Assembly: GCA_947565475.1 (NCBI GenBank)
Contig: CANOGI010000167.1
Location: 1-5,016 of the forward strand
Origin: an uncultured Eubacteriaceae bacterium
GTDB taxonomy: Bacteria > Bacillota > Clostridia > Lachnospirales > CAG-274
Reading direction: 5' to 3'
DNA length: 5,016 nucleotides
In this document: piece by piece, positions 1-5,016 of the stretch
Position numbering within the stretch: the stretch's first letter is position 1
Layout of the letters: each line of letters starts with the position of its first letter
Translations under genes and position numbers: made by a program
The notes under the pieces: generated by a model
Seen by the model: the letters and a program-made list of their open reading frames with translations, nothing else
The model's database searches: none
What the model was told of the DNA's origin: nothing

Positions 1-1235
1 AGCATCAGTTTCTCAATATTGCTCTTCAACTCTTTTAAATTTTCATCACTATTAAATATGTAAACCTTATCCATACTTTCATTATGTGATGTTAATATCT
101 CTCTTGAAAAAACAGGCTTTTCCACCTCATCCTCTATATCGCCCTCAACACCAACCTCAATGGTAAATGTAAAGGTACTGCCCTTACCTTTCTCACTTTC
201 AACACTAATTGAGCCATGCATAAGCTCAACTAACTGTTTTGTGACAAAAAGCCCAAGTCCGGTGCCTCCGTAACGTCTTGTAATAGAGCCATTTACCTGG
301 GAAAAACTTTTAAAAAGTTTCTCCCTTTCCTCCACGCCTATACCAACTCCCGTATCAACAACAAAAAAAGTAAGTTCCATTCGTCCGTGACGAAGCCTTG
401 TTTTATATACCTCAATATTAACATAACCTATAGAAGTAAATTTAAGAGCGTTTGAGACAAGATTATTTAATACCTGAATAATTCTAAGCTCGTCGCCTAT
501 AACAACATCTGGAATTTCCGGCGCCACAGAAGCGGACATTTTAAGACCTTTCTCATTAGCGATACTTATACTTGTATCCAAAACATGATTTATAGCGTCT
601 CTAAAATTAAAAGGACTTTCGGTTATATCAAACTTCCCCGCCTCAATTTTTGAGAAATCAAGAAGATTATTAACAATATTTTCCATATTCTCACAGCATT
701 TCAAGACAATATTCATTTTTCTTTTTTTCTCCGGCTGTTCCTCATTGTTAAAAAGCTCTGTTATATGACCTTTTATACCATTTAAAGGCGTTCGCAGCTC
801 ATGAGTGATATTCGCGACAAACTGATCCCTTGATTTTGTCGCGTCCTTCATAGTATTTTGAACTTTTTCAAGTTCCTTAACAGCGTATGTCTCATGCTGA
901 ATATTAATCAAAGAAAAAAAATTAAAGCGCACACCCTCATCAATTCTGCCAGCGCGTGCCAAAACATTAAAACAAGTATTATTTTTTCTGTAAACAACCG
1001 TTTCAATAGTTTTATCGCTTAAACTCTCAATGAACTCTGGAATAGGCATATCTTCCGGAAAAAATGACATAAATAAAGTTTGTATATCTGTATCTTGAGT
1101 ATCATACTCCAATTCCTTTTTTCCTGTCTCATTCATATATATAATTTTTCCATCGTCATCAAATATTACAATAATACCAATATTCTCCCCGACAATCTTT
1201 TTTAAAACGCTTGACAAAACTTCCTTGTTATACAT
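1..1235 (-). CDS. Soluble PAS-domain sensor histidine kinase, possibly hybrid; C-terminus cut by the window edge
   Basis: At least 411 residues are visible; the frame stays open to base 1. ATG at 1235 is the first possible start, because the codon before it is TAA. No membrane segment or signal peptide is seen, so the kinase should be cytosolic. Residues about 15-110 read as a PAS-like sensor domain (GIIVIFDDDGKIIYMN). A short helical linker (about 112-135) follows, then a HisKA domain with the H-box HELRTPLNGIKGH, phosphoacceptor His145 and the E/T pair of HExxT. LLDFSKIEAGKF lies at 191-202. The HATPase domain (about 243-361) has the N-box NNLVSNALKF (N258, N262), G1 box DTGVGIG (294-300), F box LFKSF (307-311) and G2 box GGTGLGL (323-329). 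All catalytic motifs look intact. From about residue 390, KVYIFNSDENLKELK resembles the first strand and helix of a receiver, with the usual acidic pair replaced. The signal, partner regulator and target are unknown. Confidence 0.95.
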   Translation of the reverse strand, partial: MYNKEVLSSVLKKIVGENIGIIVIFDDDGKIIYMNETGKKELEYDTQDTDIQTLFMSFFPEDMPIPEFIESLSDKTIETVVYRKNNTCFNVLARAGRIDEGVRFNFFSLINIQHETYAVKELEKVQNTMKDATKSRDQFVANITHELRTPLNGIKGHITELFNNEEQPEKKRKMNIVLKCCENMENIVNNLLDFSKIEAGKFDITESPFNFRDAINHVLDTSISIANEKGLKMSASVAPEIPDVVIGDELRIIQVLNNLVSNALKFTSIGYVNIEVYKTRLRHGRMELTFFVVDTGVGIGVEEREKLFKSFSQVNGSITRRYGGTGLGLFVTKQLVELMHGSISVESEKGKGSTFTFTIEVGVEGDIEDEVEKPVFSREILTSHNESMDKVYIFNSDENLKELKSNIEKLM

Positions 1236-1248
1236 TTACCTGTCGCCG

Positions 1249-1256
1249 CCTCCTTT
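1249..1256 (-). promoter_or_regulatory. Ribosome binding site of the histidine kinase, unusually far from the start
   Basis: The minus strand reads AAAGGAGG here, a near-perfect Shine-Dalgarno sequence. It sits 13 bases before the ATG at 1235, longer than the usual 5-9. No alternative in-frame start lies closer, because a TAA directly precedes the ATG. A second weak AGG lies at about 3 bases from the ATG. The intervening bases are G+C-rich (GCGGCGACAGG), unlike the surrounding leader. Confidence 0.65.
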
Positions 1257-1522
1257 TCTAAGAATATGTATTATATATTAAATATATTTTCCTAAAAAAT
1301 TTTATCTATATTATATAAAACTTTGATTATTAAAAAAATTTATATATATTTACAAAACTAAAATATCAAAAAATTGTGAAAAATAAATCGAAAATAGAGC
1401 TACTTAATTTAATTTTTTATGTATATTTTAGTTTTTTTATACACTCTATACAAAAAAAAATAAAATTTTGTAAAAATTTAATAACTTTTTTATATGTAAA
1501 CGTTACTTTTTAAATATATTTT

Positions 1523-1551
1523 ATTATATCATCTTAAATTTATAATGTCAA
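1523..1551 (-). promoter_or_regulatory. Consensus sigma-A promoter upstream of the kinase
   Basis: The minus strand reads TTGACA (1551-1546), a 17-base spacer, then TATAAT (1528-1523). Both hexamers match consensus exactly and the spacing is optimal. Transcription would start near 1516 and run left, giving the kinase mRNA an untranslated leader of about 280 bases. The promoter could instead serve a short RNA within the leader, but no terminator for one is visible. Confidence 0.75.
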
Positions 1552-1619
1552 GCAAGGCAAGATGTACTTATAAATCTATATAATAATGATTAATTGACAC
1601 TTTAATAACTCTGTGTTAA

Positions 1620-1689
1620 GCGTCAGTCGGCATAGACTCCTAACTATGCTCTCTTTCCGCCGCCCTGTAGAAATAATTTTAATCTCGCC
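1620..1689 (-). other. G+C-richer island with hairpin; possible structured RNA, not recognised
   Basis: This block is clearly richer in G+C than the DNA on either side and lies just downstream of the 1717-1745 promoter, so it would be near the 5' end of that transcript. On the minus strand it contains GGGCGGCGG and a perfect 6-bp hairpin, GCATAG (1649-1644) with CTATGC (1635-1630), around an 8-base loop. The loop contains AGGAG, followed after three bases by ATG and a five-codon frame (MPTDA, stop). I compared it by memory with common riboswitch cores (lysine, c-di-GMP-I, SAM-I, T-box) and found no match. Whether it is a functional RNA, a leader peptide region or neither is open. Confidence 0.3.
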
Positions 1690-1716
1690 TCTTTTTGCTT
1701 ATTTTTAAGTAGTTTG

Positions 1717-1745
1717 ATTATATCAATCACATATACTAATATCAA
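1717..1745 (-). promoter_or_regulatory. Extended -10 promoter just past the ssrA terminator
   Basis: The minus strand reads TTGATA (1745-1740), a 17-base spacer, then TATAAT (1722-1717) with TG one base upstream of the -10 box, an extended -10 element. Predicted start is near 1710. It begins about 10 bases beyond the T-tract of the ssrA terminator and points left, toward the G+C island and the kinase. If it reads through to the kinase, the leader would be about 475 bases. Confidence 0.6.
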
Positions 1746-1754
1746 TACAGTAAT

Positions 1755-1798
1755 AAAAAAACGCTCGCCCATACCCGTTTCATGGTATTTGACAAGCG
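1755..1798 (-). terminator. Rho-independent terminator of ssrA
   Basis: On the minus strand an 8-bp stem, CGCTTGTC (1798-1791) with GGCGAGCG (1769-1762), includes two G-U pairs. It encloses a further 5-bp stem AUACC/GGUAU and is followed directly by seven T residues (1761-1755). It starts about 10 bases after the mature 3' end of the tmRNA. Confidence 0.85.
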
Positions 1799-1807
1799 CG
1801 CGATAAA

Positions 1808-2159
1808 TGGAGGTGAGGAGAATCGAACTCCTGTCCGAAAACCCGTCAACAAAGATTTCTCCCATCACAGTTGTTTATTTACAATTCTCGTCTTATAGCC
1901 GCCAAACAACAGGCTGAAATAGACGATAGCTTCATAATTCTTTTCTTATCTCAAAGCTTTGATAAGAAAGTGCCTCGCAAAGTCGACGCCGGACATTCTG
2001 GCAGCGAGTGACCAAAAACCGACGGCAGCCTTAAATTAGGCTGCGTATGATAAATTAGAATTATCGTTTATTTTTTAAATTTTCGGCTTAATAACGCGGT
2101 TGCCGTCCGCGAATGGCTGTCTTTGTCTTCAAAATCCCCGTCGAAACCATTGCACCCCC
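1808..2159 (-). ncRNA. ssrA: Transfer-messenger RNA (tmRNA), complete, one-piece
   Basis: tmRNA acts with SmpB to rescue stalled ribosomes: it enters as an alanyl-tRNA mimic, supplies a short reading frame and tags the unfinished protein for proteolysis. The minus strand shows the 5' signature GGGGGUGCAAUGG then UUUCGACGGGG, and the 3' end UUCGAUUCUCCUCACCUCCA. The acceptor stem pairs GGGGGUG (2159-2153) with CACCUCC (1815-1809) with one G-U, leaving discriminator A at 1808. The T arm is AGGAG-UUCGAUU-CUCCU (1832-1816). Helix P2 pairs 2127-2120 with 1855-1848. A GCAGCCU/AGGCUGC hairpin (2044-2025) surrounds the tag stop codon, and a 9-bp hairpin lies at 1969-1942. The length is 352 bases. CCA is not encoded, since TTT follows the discriminator, so it must be added by the CCA-adding enzyme. 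smpB is not adjacent in this window. Confidence 0.97.
2036..2068 (-). other. tmRNA proteolysis-tag reading frame (…NDNSNLSYAA)
   Basis: Reading back from the TAA at 2038-2036, the codons give N-D-N-S-N-L-S-Y-A-A, ending in the di-alanine that ClpXP-type proteases recognise. The frame sits where the resume region should be, just before the hairpin that holds the stop. The exact resume codon cannot be fixed by eye. AAC at 2068-2066 would give a ten-residue tag of the same length and style as the DNENNLALAA tag I recall for Clostridium acetobutylicum. The preceding in-frame codons ATA and AAA are also open. Confidence 0.75.
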
Positions 2160-2174
2160 ACAGAGAATAAACTA

Positions 2175-2203
2175 ATTATACTATATAAATAAGTTAATTG
2201 CAA
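2175..2203 (-). promoter_or_regulatory. Promoter of ssrA
   Basis: The minus strand reads TTGCAA (2203-2198), a 17-base spacer, then a perfect TATAAT (2180-2175). Transcription would start about 8 bases before the mature 5' G at 2159, leaving a short leader for RNase P to remove. This gives ssrA its own promoter, separate from the acyltransferase operon upstream. Confidence 0.8.
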
Positions 2204-2295
2204 TAAAAAATTTATAATATAAAATACTTTTTATATATAATAGTTTTCCTCTTAAACTGATTTTTATACTTACTGGTCAGAATATACACATAATT

Positions 2296-3369
2296 TCAGA
2301 ACTTTTCAGTAAATCCGTTTTTTTCAAGGTAATTTAAAAAATGCTTATCCACAATTTCAACCCCGCTATGATTTAAATGTGCGTCATCACGAAAATTTTC
2401 ATGCTGTAATAAATTTTCCTCTTTGTTGACAATATTATAATCTAAATACGGAATATTATTTTCTTTAGCGAGATTTTCCACAGAAGAATGTACTATTTCG
2501 TAATTTTTAATATATCCCATAGAAACATTAGCTACTGGGGCGGTCACAAAAATAAGCTCAATATCTTTTTCCTTGCAGATATCAATAATTTTTTTTAAAT
2601 ATTTTTTTTGAGAACTCGTAAAAACCCAATTTTTACCATCAAATTTTCTAAACTGGTTTGTTTTATCAAACTCCCCCGGAAGCATATTGTAATTACAGAA
2701 AGTATAGCCCTTTGAGCGATATTCTTCTTTCCCCTGTTGTTTTTCCGTAATTTTATCCGAAACACCAAACTTTTCTTTTATGTTATCTTTTAAGTTTTTA
2801 TTTTTAAACGCAAAATAATCTTGCTGATATTTTAATATATTCACATGATATTTAATTTTCTCACCCATAGGAAAAACTTCTTTTATATAATCACTTTCAA
2901 GTTCTTTATTTTTAAGCACCTGAAAAAGCATTCCCGCTTGTTTAAGCTCAAAATCATCATCCAGCATATCCCAGTATACCTCAACAACCGCCACTTTAGG
3001 CTTTTGATAATTTAAAACCTCAAGTAGTGTAAAATAAGTAGAATCTGGATGTTGTAAGGGCATACCCATTTGATAACTTGAAATATTTAAAGCGTTATCA
3101 AAAATATCAGGGTCAAATGTACAATATGAATGAGAAGAACCAAGAAAAACCATATCAATAGAATTTCTCTCAAGTTCATAAAATTCGGCCCATCTTTTTT
3201 CATTATAAGTATTAATCAAGTTTTCCGTACTTGCGGAGGAATACTCCTTGCCAATTCCGTATATCACGGGAATTAGACAAAGAATAAAGAAAACCACTTT
3301 TAAAATATGAAAAATTAGAGTTTTTATAGGTCTCTCGTCAGAACTGGAAATAGATAAATTGTTTGTCAT
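2296..3369 (-). CDS. Membrane-anchored SGNH-hydrolase-like partner of the MBOAT acyltransferase
   Basis: The product is 357 residues, numbered here from ATG at 3369. A single hydrophobic segment (about residues 16-40) follows a short polar N-terminus, so the rest should lie outside the membrane. FLGSSHSYCTFDP (about 75-87) is block I of an SGNH fold, with Ser79 as likely nucleophile in the G-S-S-H form seen in AlgJ/AlgX/DltD-like proteins. DDAH near the C-terminus supplies the DxxH pair (Asp328, His331), so the full triad appears present. The inferred role is transfer of an acyl group, received from the MBOAT, to an exported or wall polysaccharide. I chose ATG 3369 because GGGGGUG, which fully pairs with the anti-SD allowing one G-U, ends 7 bases upstream; a TTG two codons earlier (3375) is too close to it. 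The gene overlaps the acyltransferase end by 32 bases, suggesting translational coupling. Esterase function cannot be excluded. Confidence 0.85.
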   Translation of the reverse strand: MTNNLSISSSDERPIKTLIFHILKVVFFILCLIPVIYGIGKEYSSASTENLINTYNEKRWAEFYELERNSIDMVFLGSSHSYCTFDPDIFDNALNISSYQMGMPLQHPDSTYFTLLEVLNYQKPKVAVVEVYWDMLDDDFELKQAGMLFQVLKNKELESDYIKEVFPMGEKIKYHVNILKYQQDYFAFKNKNLKDNIKEKFGVSDKITEKQQGKEEYRSKGYTFCNYNMLPGEFDKTNQFRKFDGKNWVFTSSQKKYLKKIIDICKEKDIELIFVTAPVANVSMGYIKNYEIVHSSVENLAKENNIPYLDYNIVNKEENLLQHENFRDDAHLNHSGVEIVDKHFLNYLEKNGFTEKF

Positions 3370-4789
3370 TTCCAAACACCCCCAAAGCTAAAATCGCTAT
3401 AACAACCACATAATAAAAAATAAATCTAAGAATAAATGGTATAGAATTAAGTTTATAATGAATCACTGTTTTATTTTCAAAAACCTCAACCGCCATTAAA
3501 AATAAAATTGAGCATAAACAAATTAAAATCTCATATATTGATAATCCCATACTATTTAAAAGCTCATACATATACTGAGCGTTTGTTATATTTTTAAAAT
3601 CCGAAAAAATACTCTGTACAATATAAAAAGCATCTGAAAGAGTATTGGCTCTAAAGAAAATCCAAGCAAAAGAAACAAGTGTAAAGGTTATAATAATTCT
3701 AAAAAAAGTAAGCAAAAAGAATTGCGGTCTATCTGTTTTAAAAATTTTATTTTTTAAATCTCCTATAATCTGATAAAACCCGTGTATCCCTCCCCATAAA
3801 ACAAAAGTCCAGTTTGCTCCATGCCAGAGTCCACTCAATAAAAACGTAACTAAAAGATTAAAATATTTTCTTATTAACATACATCTGCTTCCGCCCATAG
3901 GGATATATACGTAATCTTTCAGCCAGCTTGATAGAGAAATATGCCAGTTTCTCCAAAAATCTTTAATACTGACCGAAAAATACGGTCTATTGAAATTTTT
4001 CATTAAATCTATGCCAAATGTTTTAGCGCAGCCTATAGCAATATCAGAATATCCGCTAAAATCACAATAAATTTGAAAAGTAAAAAATAATGTAGCTATT
4101 ATTATAGCGATTCCACCGAAATCCTCGATTGAATTATATACTGTATCAACAAGTATCGCCGCCCTATCGGCTATAACAACTTTTTTAAAATATCCCATAA
4201 GCATAAATTTAACACCTGTTGAAATATTTACACTGTTAAATTTATGTCTGGAAAAAAGCTGTTTCATAAGATTTTCCGCTCTCTCAATAGGGCCCGCCAC
4301 AAGCTGAGGGAAAAACATAAGATAAAGCATAAATTTAAAAAAATTCAATTCAGGTTTTATTTTTCTTTTATAAACATCAATAGTGTATCCCGCCGCTTGA
4401 AATGTAAAAAAAGATATGCCCATCGGCAAAATTATATCAAAATCGCTCAGGGGATATTCTTTACCTAAATATTCATATAATTCCATAAAGCTTTTGTTTA
4501 CAAAAACGGCGTATTTAAAAACAAAAAGTATTCCAAAATTCGCTAATAAATTTAAAACAAGAAACAATTTTCTAAATTTGTTACTATCCGACACATTTAT
4601 ACAACCTGATAAAAAATAATTTATAAACGATGAAATCAATATCAGAATAATAAAGTCAGGGCGCCACCACATATAAAAAACGCAGCTTGCGATTAACAAA
4701 AGCACCCATTTTATTTTAAAAGGAAATATATAATAAAAAATAAGAGTCACGGCGAAAAAAATTAAAAATATTATAGAATTAAACAGCAT
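3338..4789 (-). CDS. MBOAT family O-acyltransferase (AlgI/DltB type)
   Basis: The product is 483 residues, the usual size for AlgI-like proteins, and hydrophobic almost throughout, with roughly ten to twelve membrane segments. Such proteins carry acyl groups across the cytoplasmic membrane for O-acylation of extracellular polymers. Family signatures appear in order: LPMGISFFTFQ (121-131), FPQLVAGPIER (160-170), YCDFSGYSDIAIG (241-253), NFNRPYF (265-271), DFWRNWHISLSSWL (277-290, His283), YIPMGGSR (295-302) and GLWHGANWTFVLWGGIHG (320-337). His323 is the invariant histidine essential in AlgI. The C-terminus FIYFQF is also typical, so the protein is complete. ATG 4789 has a modest AGGA five bases upstream. 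It is the first gene of an operon with the SGNH-like gene. No glycan-synthesis, dltA or dltC genes are present, so classical D-alanylation is not supported; acetylation of an unknown polysaccharide is more likely. Confidence 0.95.
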   Translation of the reverse strand: MLFNSIIFLIFFAVTLIFYYIFPFKIKWVLLLIASCVFYMWWRPDFIILILISSFINYFLSGCINVSDSNKFRKLFLVLNLLANFGILFVFKYAVFVNKSFMELYEYLGKEYPLSDFDIILPMGISFFTFQAAGYTIDVYKRKIKPELNFFKFMLYLMFFPQLVAGPIERAENLMKQLFSRHKFNSVNISTGVKFMLMGYFKKVVIADRAAILVDTVYNSIEDFGGIAIIIATLFFTFQIYCDFSGYSDIAIGCAKTFGIDLMKNFNRPYFSVSIKDFWRNWHISLSSWLKDYVYIPMGGSRCMLIRKYFNLLVTFLLSGLWHGANWTFVLWGGIHGFYQIIGDLKNKIFKTDRPQFFLLTFFRIIITFTLVSFAWIFFRANTLSDAFYIVQSIFSDFKNITNAQYMYELLNSMGLSIYEILICLCSILFLMAVEVFENKTVIHYKLNSIPFILRFIFYYVVVIAILALGVFGNDKQFIYFQF

Positions 4790-4831
4790 TTTTATCCTAC
4801 TTTCATAGTAATATTGTAAATTTTATATTTT

Positions 4832-4860
4832 ATTATACCATTAAATATATAAAATTACAA
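4832..4860 (-). promoter_or_regulatory. Extended -10 promoter of the acyltransferase operon
   Basis: The minus strand reads TTGTAA (4860-4855), a 17-base spacer, then TATAAT (4837-4832) preceded by TGG, which makes a TGn extended -10 element. Transcription should begin near 4825, about 35 bases before the start codon at 4789. The spacing fits a direct promoter for the MBOAT gene. Confidence 0.7.
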
Positions 4861-4953
4861 TTTTTTTTATTACAAAGTATATAAAAACGAAAATCCCCCG
4901 TATTAAGGAAACACCGCATAATTCAAAATAAAAATAATTTTAGCGATAGCGGG

Positions 4954-5010
4954 CGAAAAAATTTAGCGGAAGTGTGGGATTTTTAATCCCACTTGGAGCG
5001 TATTTTTTCG
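4954..5010. repeat. Nested inverted repeat; possible dispersed repeat or bidirectional terminator
   Basis: Perfect 9-base arms, CGAAAAAAT (4954-4962) and ATTTTTTCG (5002-5010), enclose a perfect 8-bp hairpin, GTGGGATT (4974-4981) with AATCCCAC (4985-4992), around a TTT loop. The segments between the two stems are not complementary, so the whole would fold with an internal loop. On either strand the inner hairpin is followed by a run of six T after about ten bases. This is too far for a classical terminator, though the A-tract/hairpin/T-tract symmetry resembles a bidirectional one. Just left of it, TAGCG occurs at 4941-4945 and again at 4964-4968. A dispersed palindromic repeat or the end of a mobile element are the alternatives. 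Confidence 0.55.
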
Positions 5011-5016
5011 TAAAAT

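Larger units (their letters stand above)
1236..1754. other. Gene-poor intergenic region between ssrA and the kinase
   Basis: I see no convincing protein gene on either strand in these roughly 520 bases. From right to left it holds a leftward promoter (1717-1745), a G+C-richer island (about 1620-1689) with a small hairpin, a second leftward promoter of perfect consensus (1523-1551), and about 260 bases of extremely AT-rich DNA ending at the kinase ribosome binding site. The AT-rich part includes a 13-base inverted repeat (1354-1366 with 1423-1435). It also has a weak promoter-like match, TTGATA-N17-TATATA at 1341-1369, which in such AT-rich DNA may be chance. No intrinsic terminator was found between either promoter and the kinase, so both could feed it. 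Confidence 0.7.

Noticed and set aside
1593..1621. Plus-strand TTGACA as a rightward promoter
   Set aside because: There is no acceptable -10 hexamer at 16-18 bases, and no plus-strand gene lies downstream.
1670..1700. AGAGGCG on the minus strand, reminiscent of the lysine riboswitch 5' core
   Set aside because: The other conserved lysine-riboswitch segments are missing in the following 150 bases, and the downstream gene is a kinase.
1620..1808. Possible integration scar or mobile element at the ssrA 3' end, a common attachment site
   Set aside because: No second copy of the ssrA 3' end and no integrase gene are visible in the window. The terminator follows the gene in its normal position.
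1644..1868. Minus-strand 74-codon frame with a hydrophobic middle and basic C-terminus, superficially like a small membrane toxin
   Set aside because: It starts inside the tmRNA, crosses the ssrA terminator and has no ribosome binding site at its start or at the later internal ATG. The frame is a by-product of these RNA elements.
2217..2236. AT-only hairpin (8-bp arms) between the SGNH-like gene and ssrA, considered as an operon terminator
   Set aside because: The stem has no G-C pairs and no adjacent T-tract, and it is what such AT-rich sequence gives by chance. No convincing terminator for the acyltransferase operon was found.
3373..3375. TTG at 3375 as the start of the SGNH-like gene
   Set aside because: It lies almost on top of the SD-like GGGGGUG, whereas ATG 3369 has ideal 7-base spacing.
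4244..4619. Two short plus-strand open frames (4244-4468 and 4416-4619)
   Set aside because: Both lie antisense within the well-supported MBOAT gene, have basic low-complexity translations, and match no family I know.

Overview
The window is AT-rich DNA from a low-GC Gram-positive bacterium, most likely an anaerobic member of the Clostridia. The basis is the very A+T-rich intergenic DNA, the SD-type ribosome binding sites, the sigma-A type promoters with 17-base spacers, and a one-piece tmRNA whose tag resembles those of clostridia. No closer placement can be supported from the sequence alone. Every gene that can be recognised lies on the minus strand, so the layout below runs from high to low coordinates.

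Right end (about 4790-5016): an intergenic region. It holds a nested inverted repeat at 4954-5010, which may be a dispersed repeat or a bidirectional terminator, and an extended -10 promoter at 4832-4860. That promoter serves a two-gene operon. The first gene (3338-4789) is a membrane-bound O-acyltransferase (MBOAT) of the AlgI/DltB type. The second (2296-3369) is a membrane-anchored SGNH-hydrolase-like protein, and it overlaps the first by 32 bases. By analogy with AlgI/AlgJ/AlgX, PatA/PatB and DltB/DltD, the pair probably moves acyl (most likely acetyl) groups across the membrane and onto an extracellular or wall polysaccharide. The acceptor polymer cannot be named from the window.

Centre (1755-2203): a complete ssrA (tmRNA) gene with its own promoter, a well-formed tRNA-like domain, a tag reading frame ending NDNSNLSYAA, and a Rho-independent terminator. 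It is not annotated by protein-coding ORFs, and one spurious 74-codon frame overlaps its 3' end.

Left part (1-1754): beyond the ssrA terminator is about 520 bases with no convincing protein gene. It contains two near-consensus promoters pointing left, a small G+C-rich island with a hairpin, and a long AT-rich leader. They lead into a soluble PAS-HisKA-HATPase sensor histidine kinase (1-1235) that runs off the left edge, possibly into a degenerate receiver domain.

The three units (polysaccharide acylation, ribosome rescue, signalling kinase) look like separate transcription units. I see no direct evidence of one combined system. The least explained parts are the 1236-1754 leader/island and the palindromic element at the right edge.
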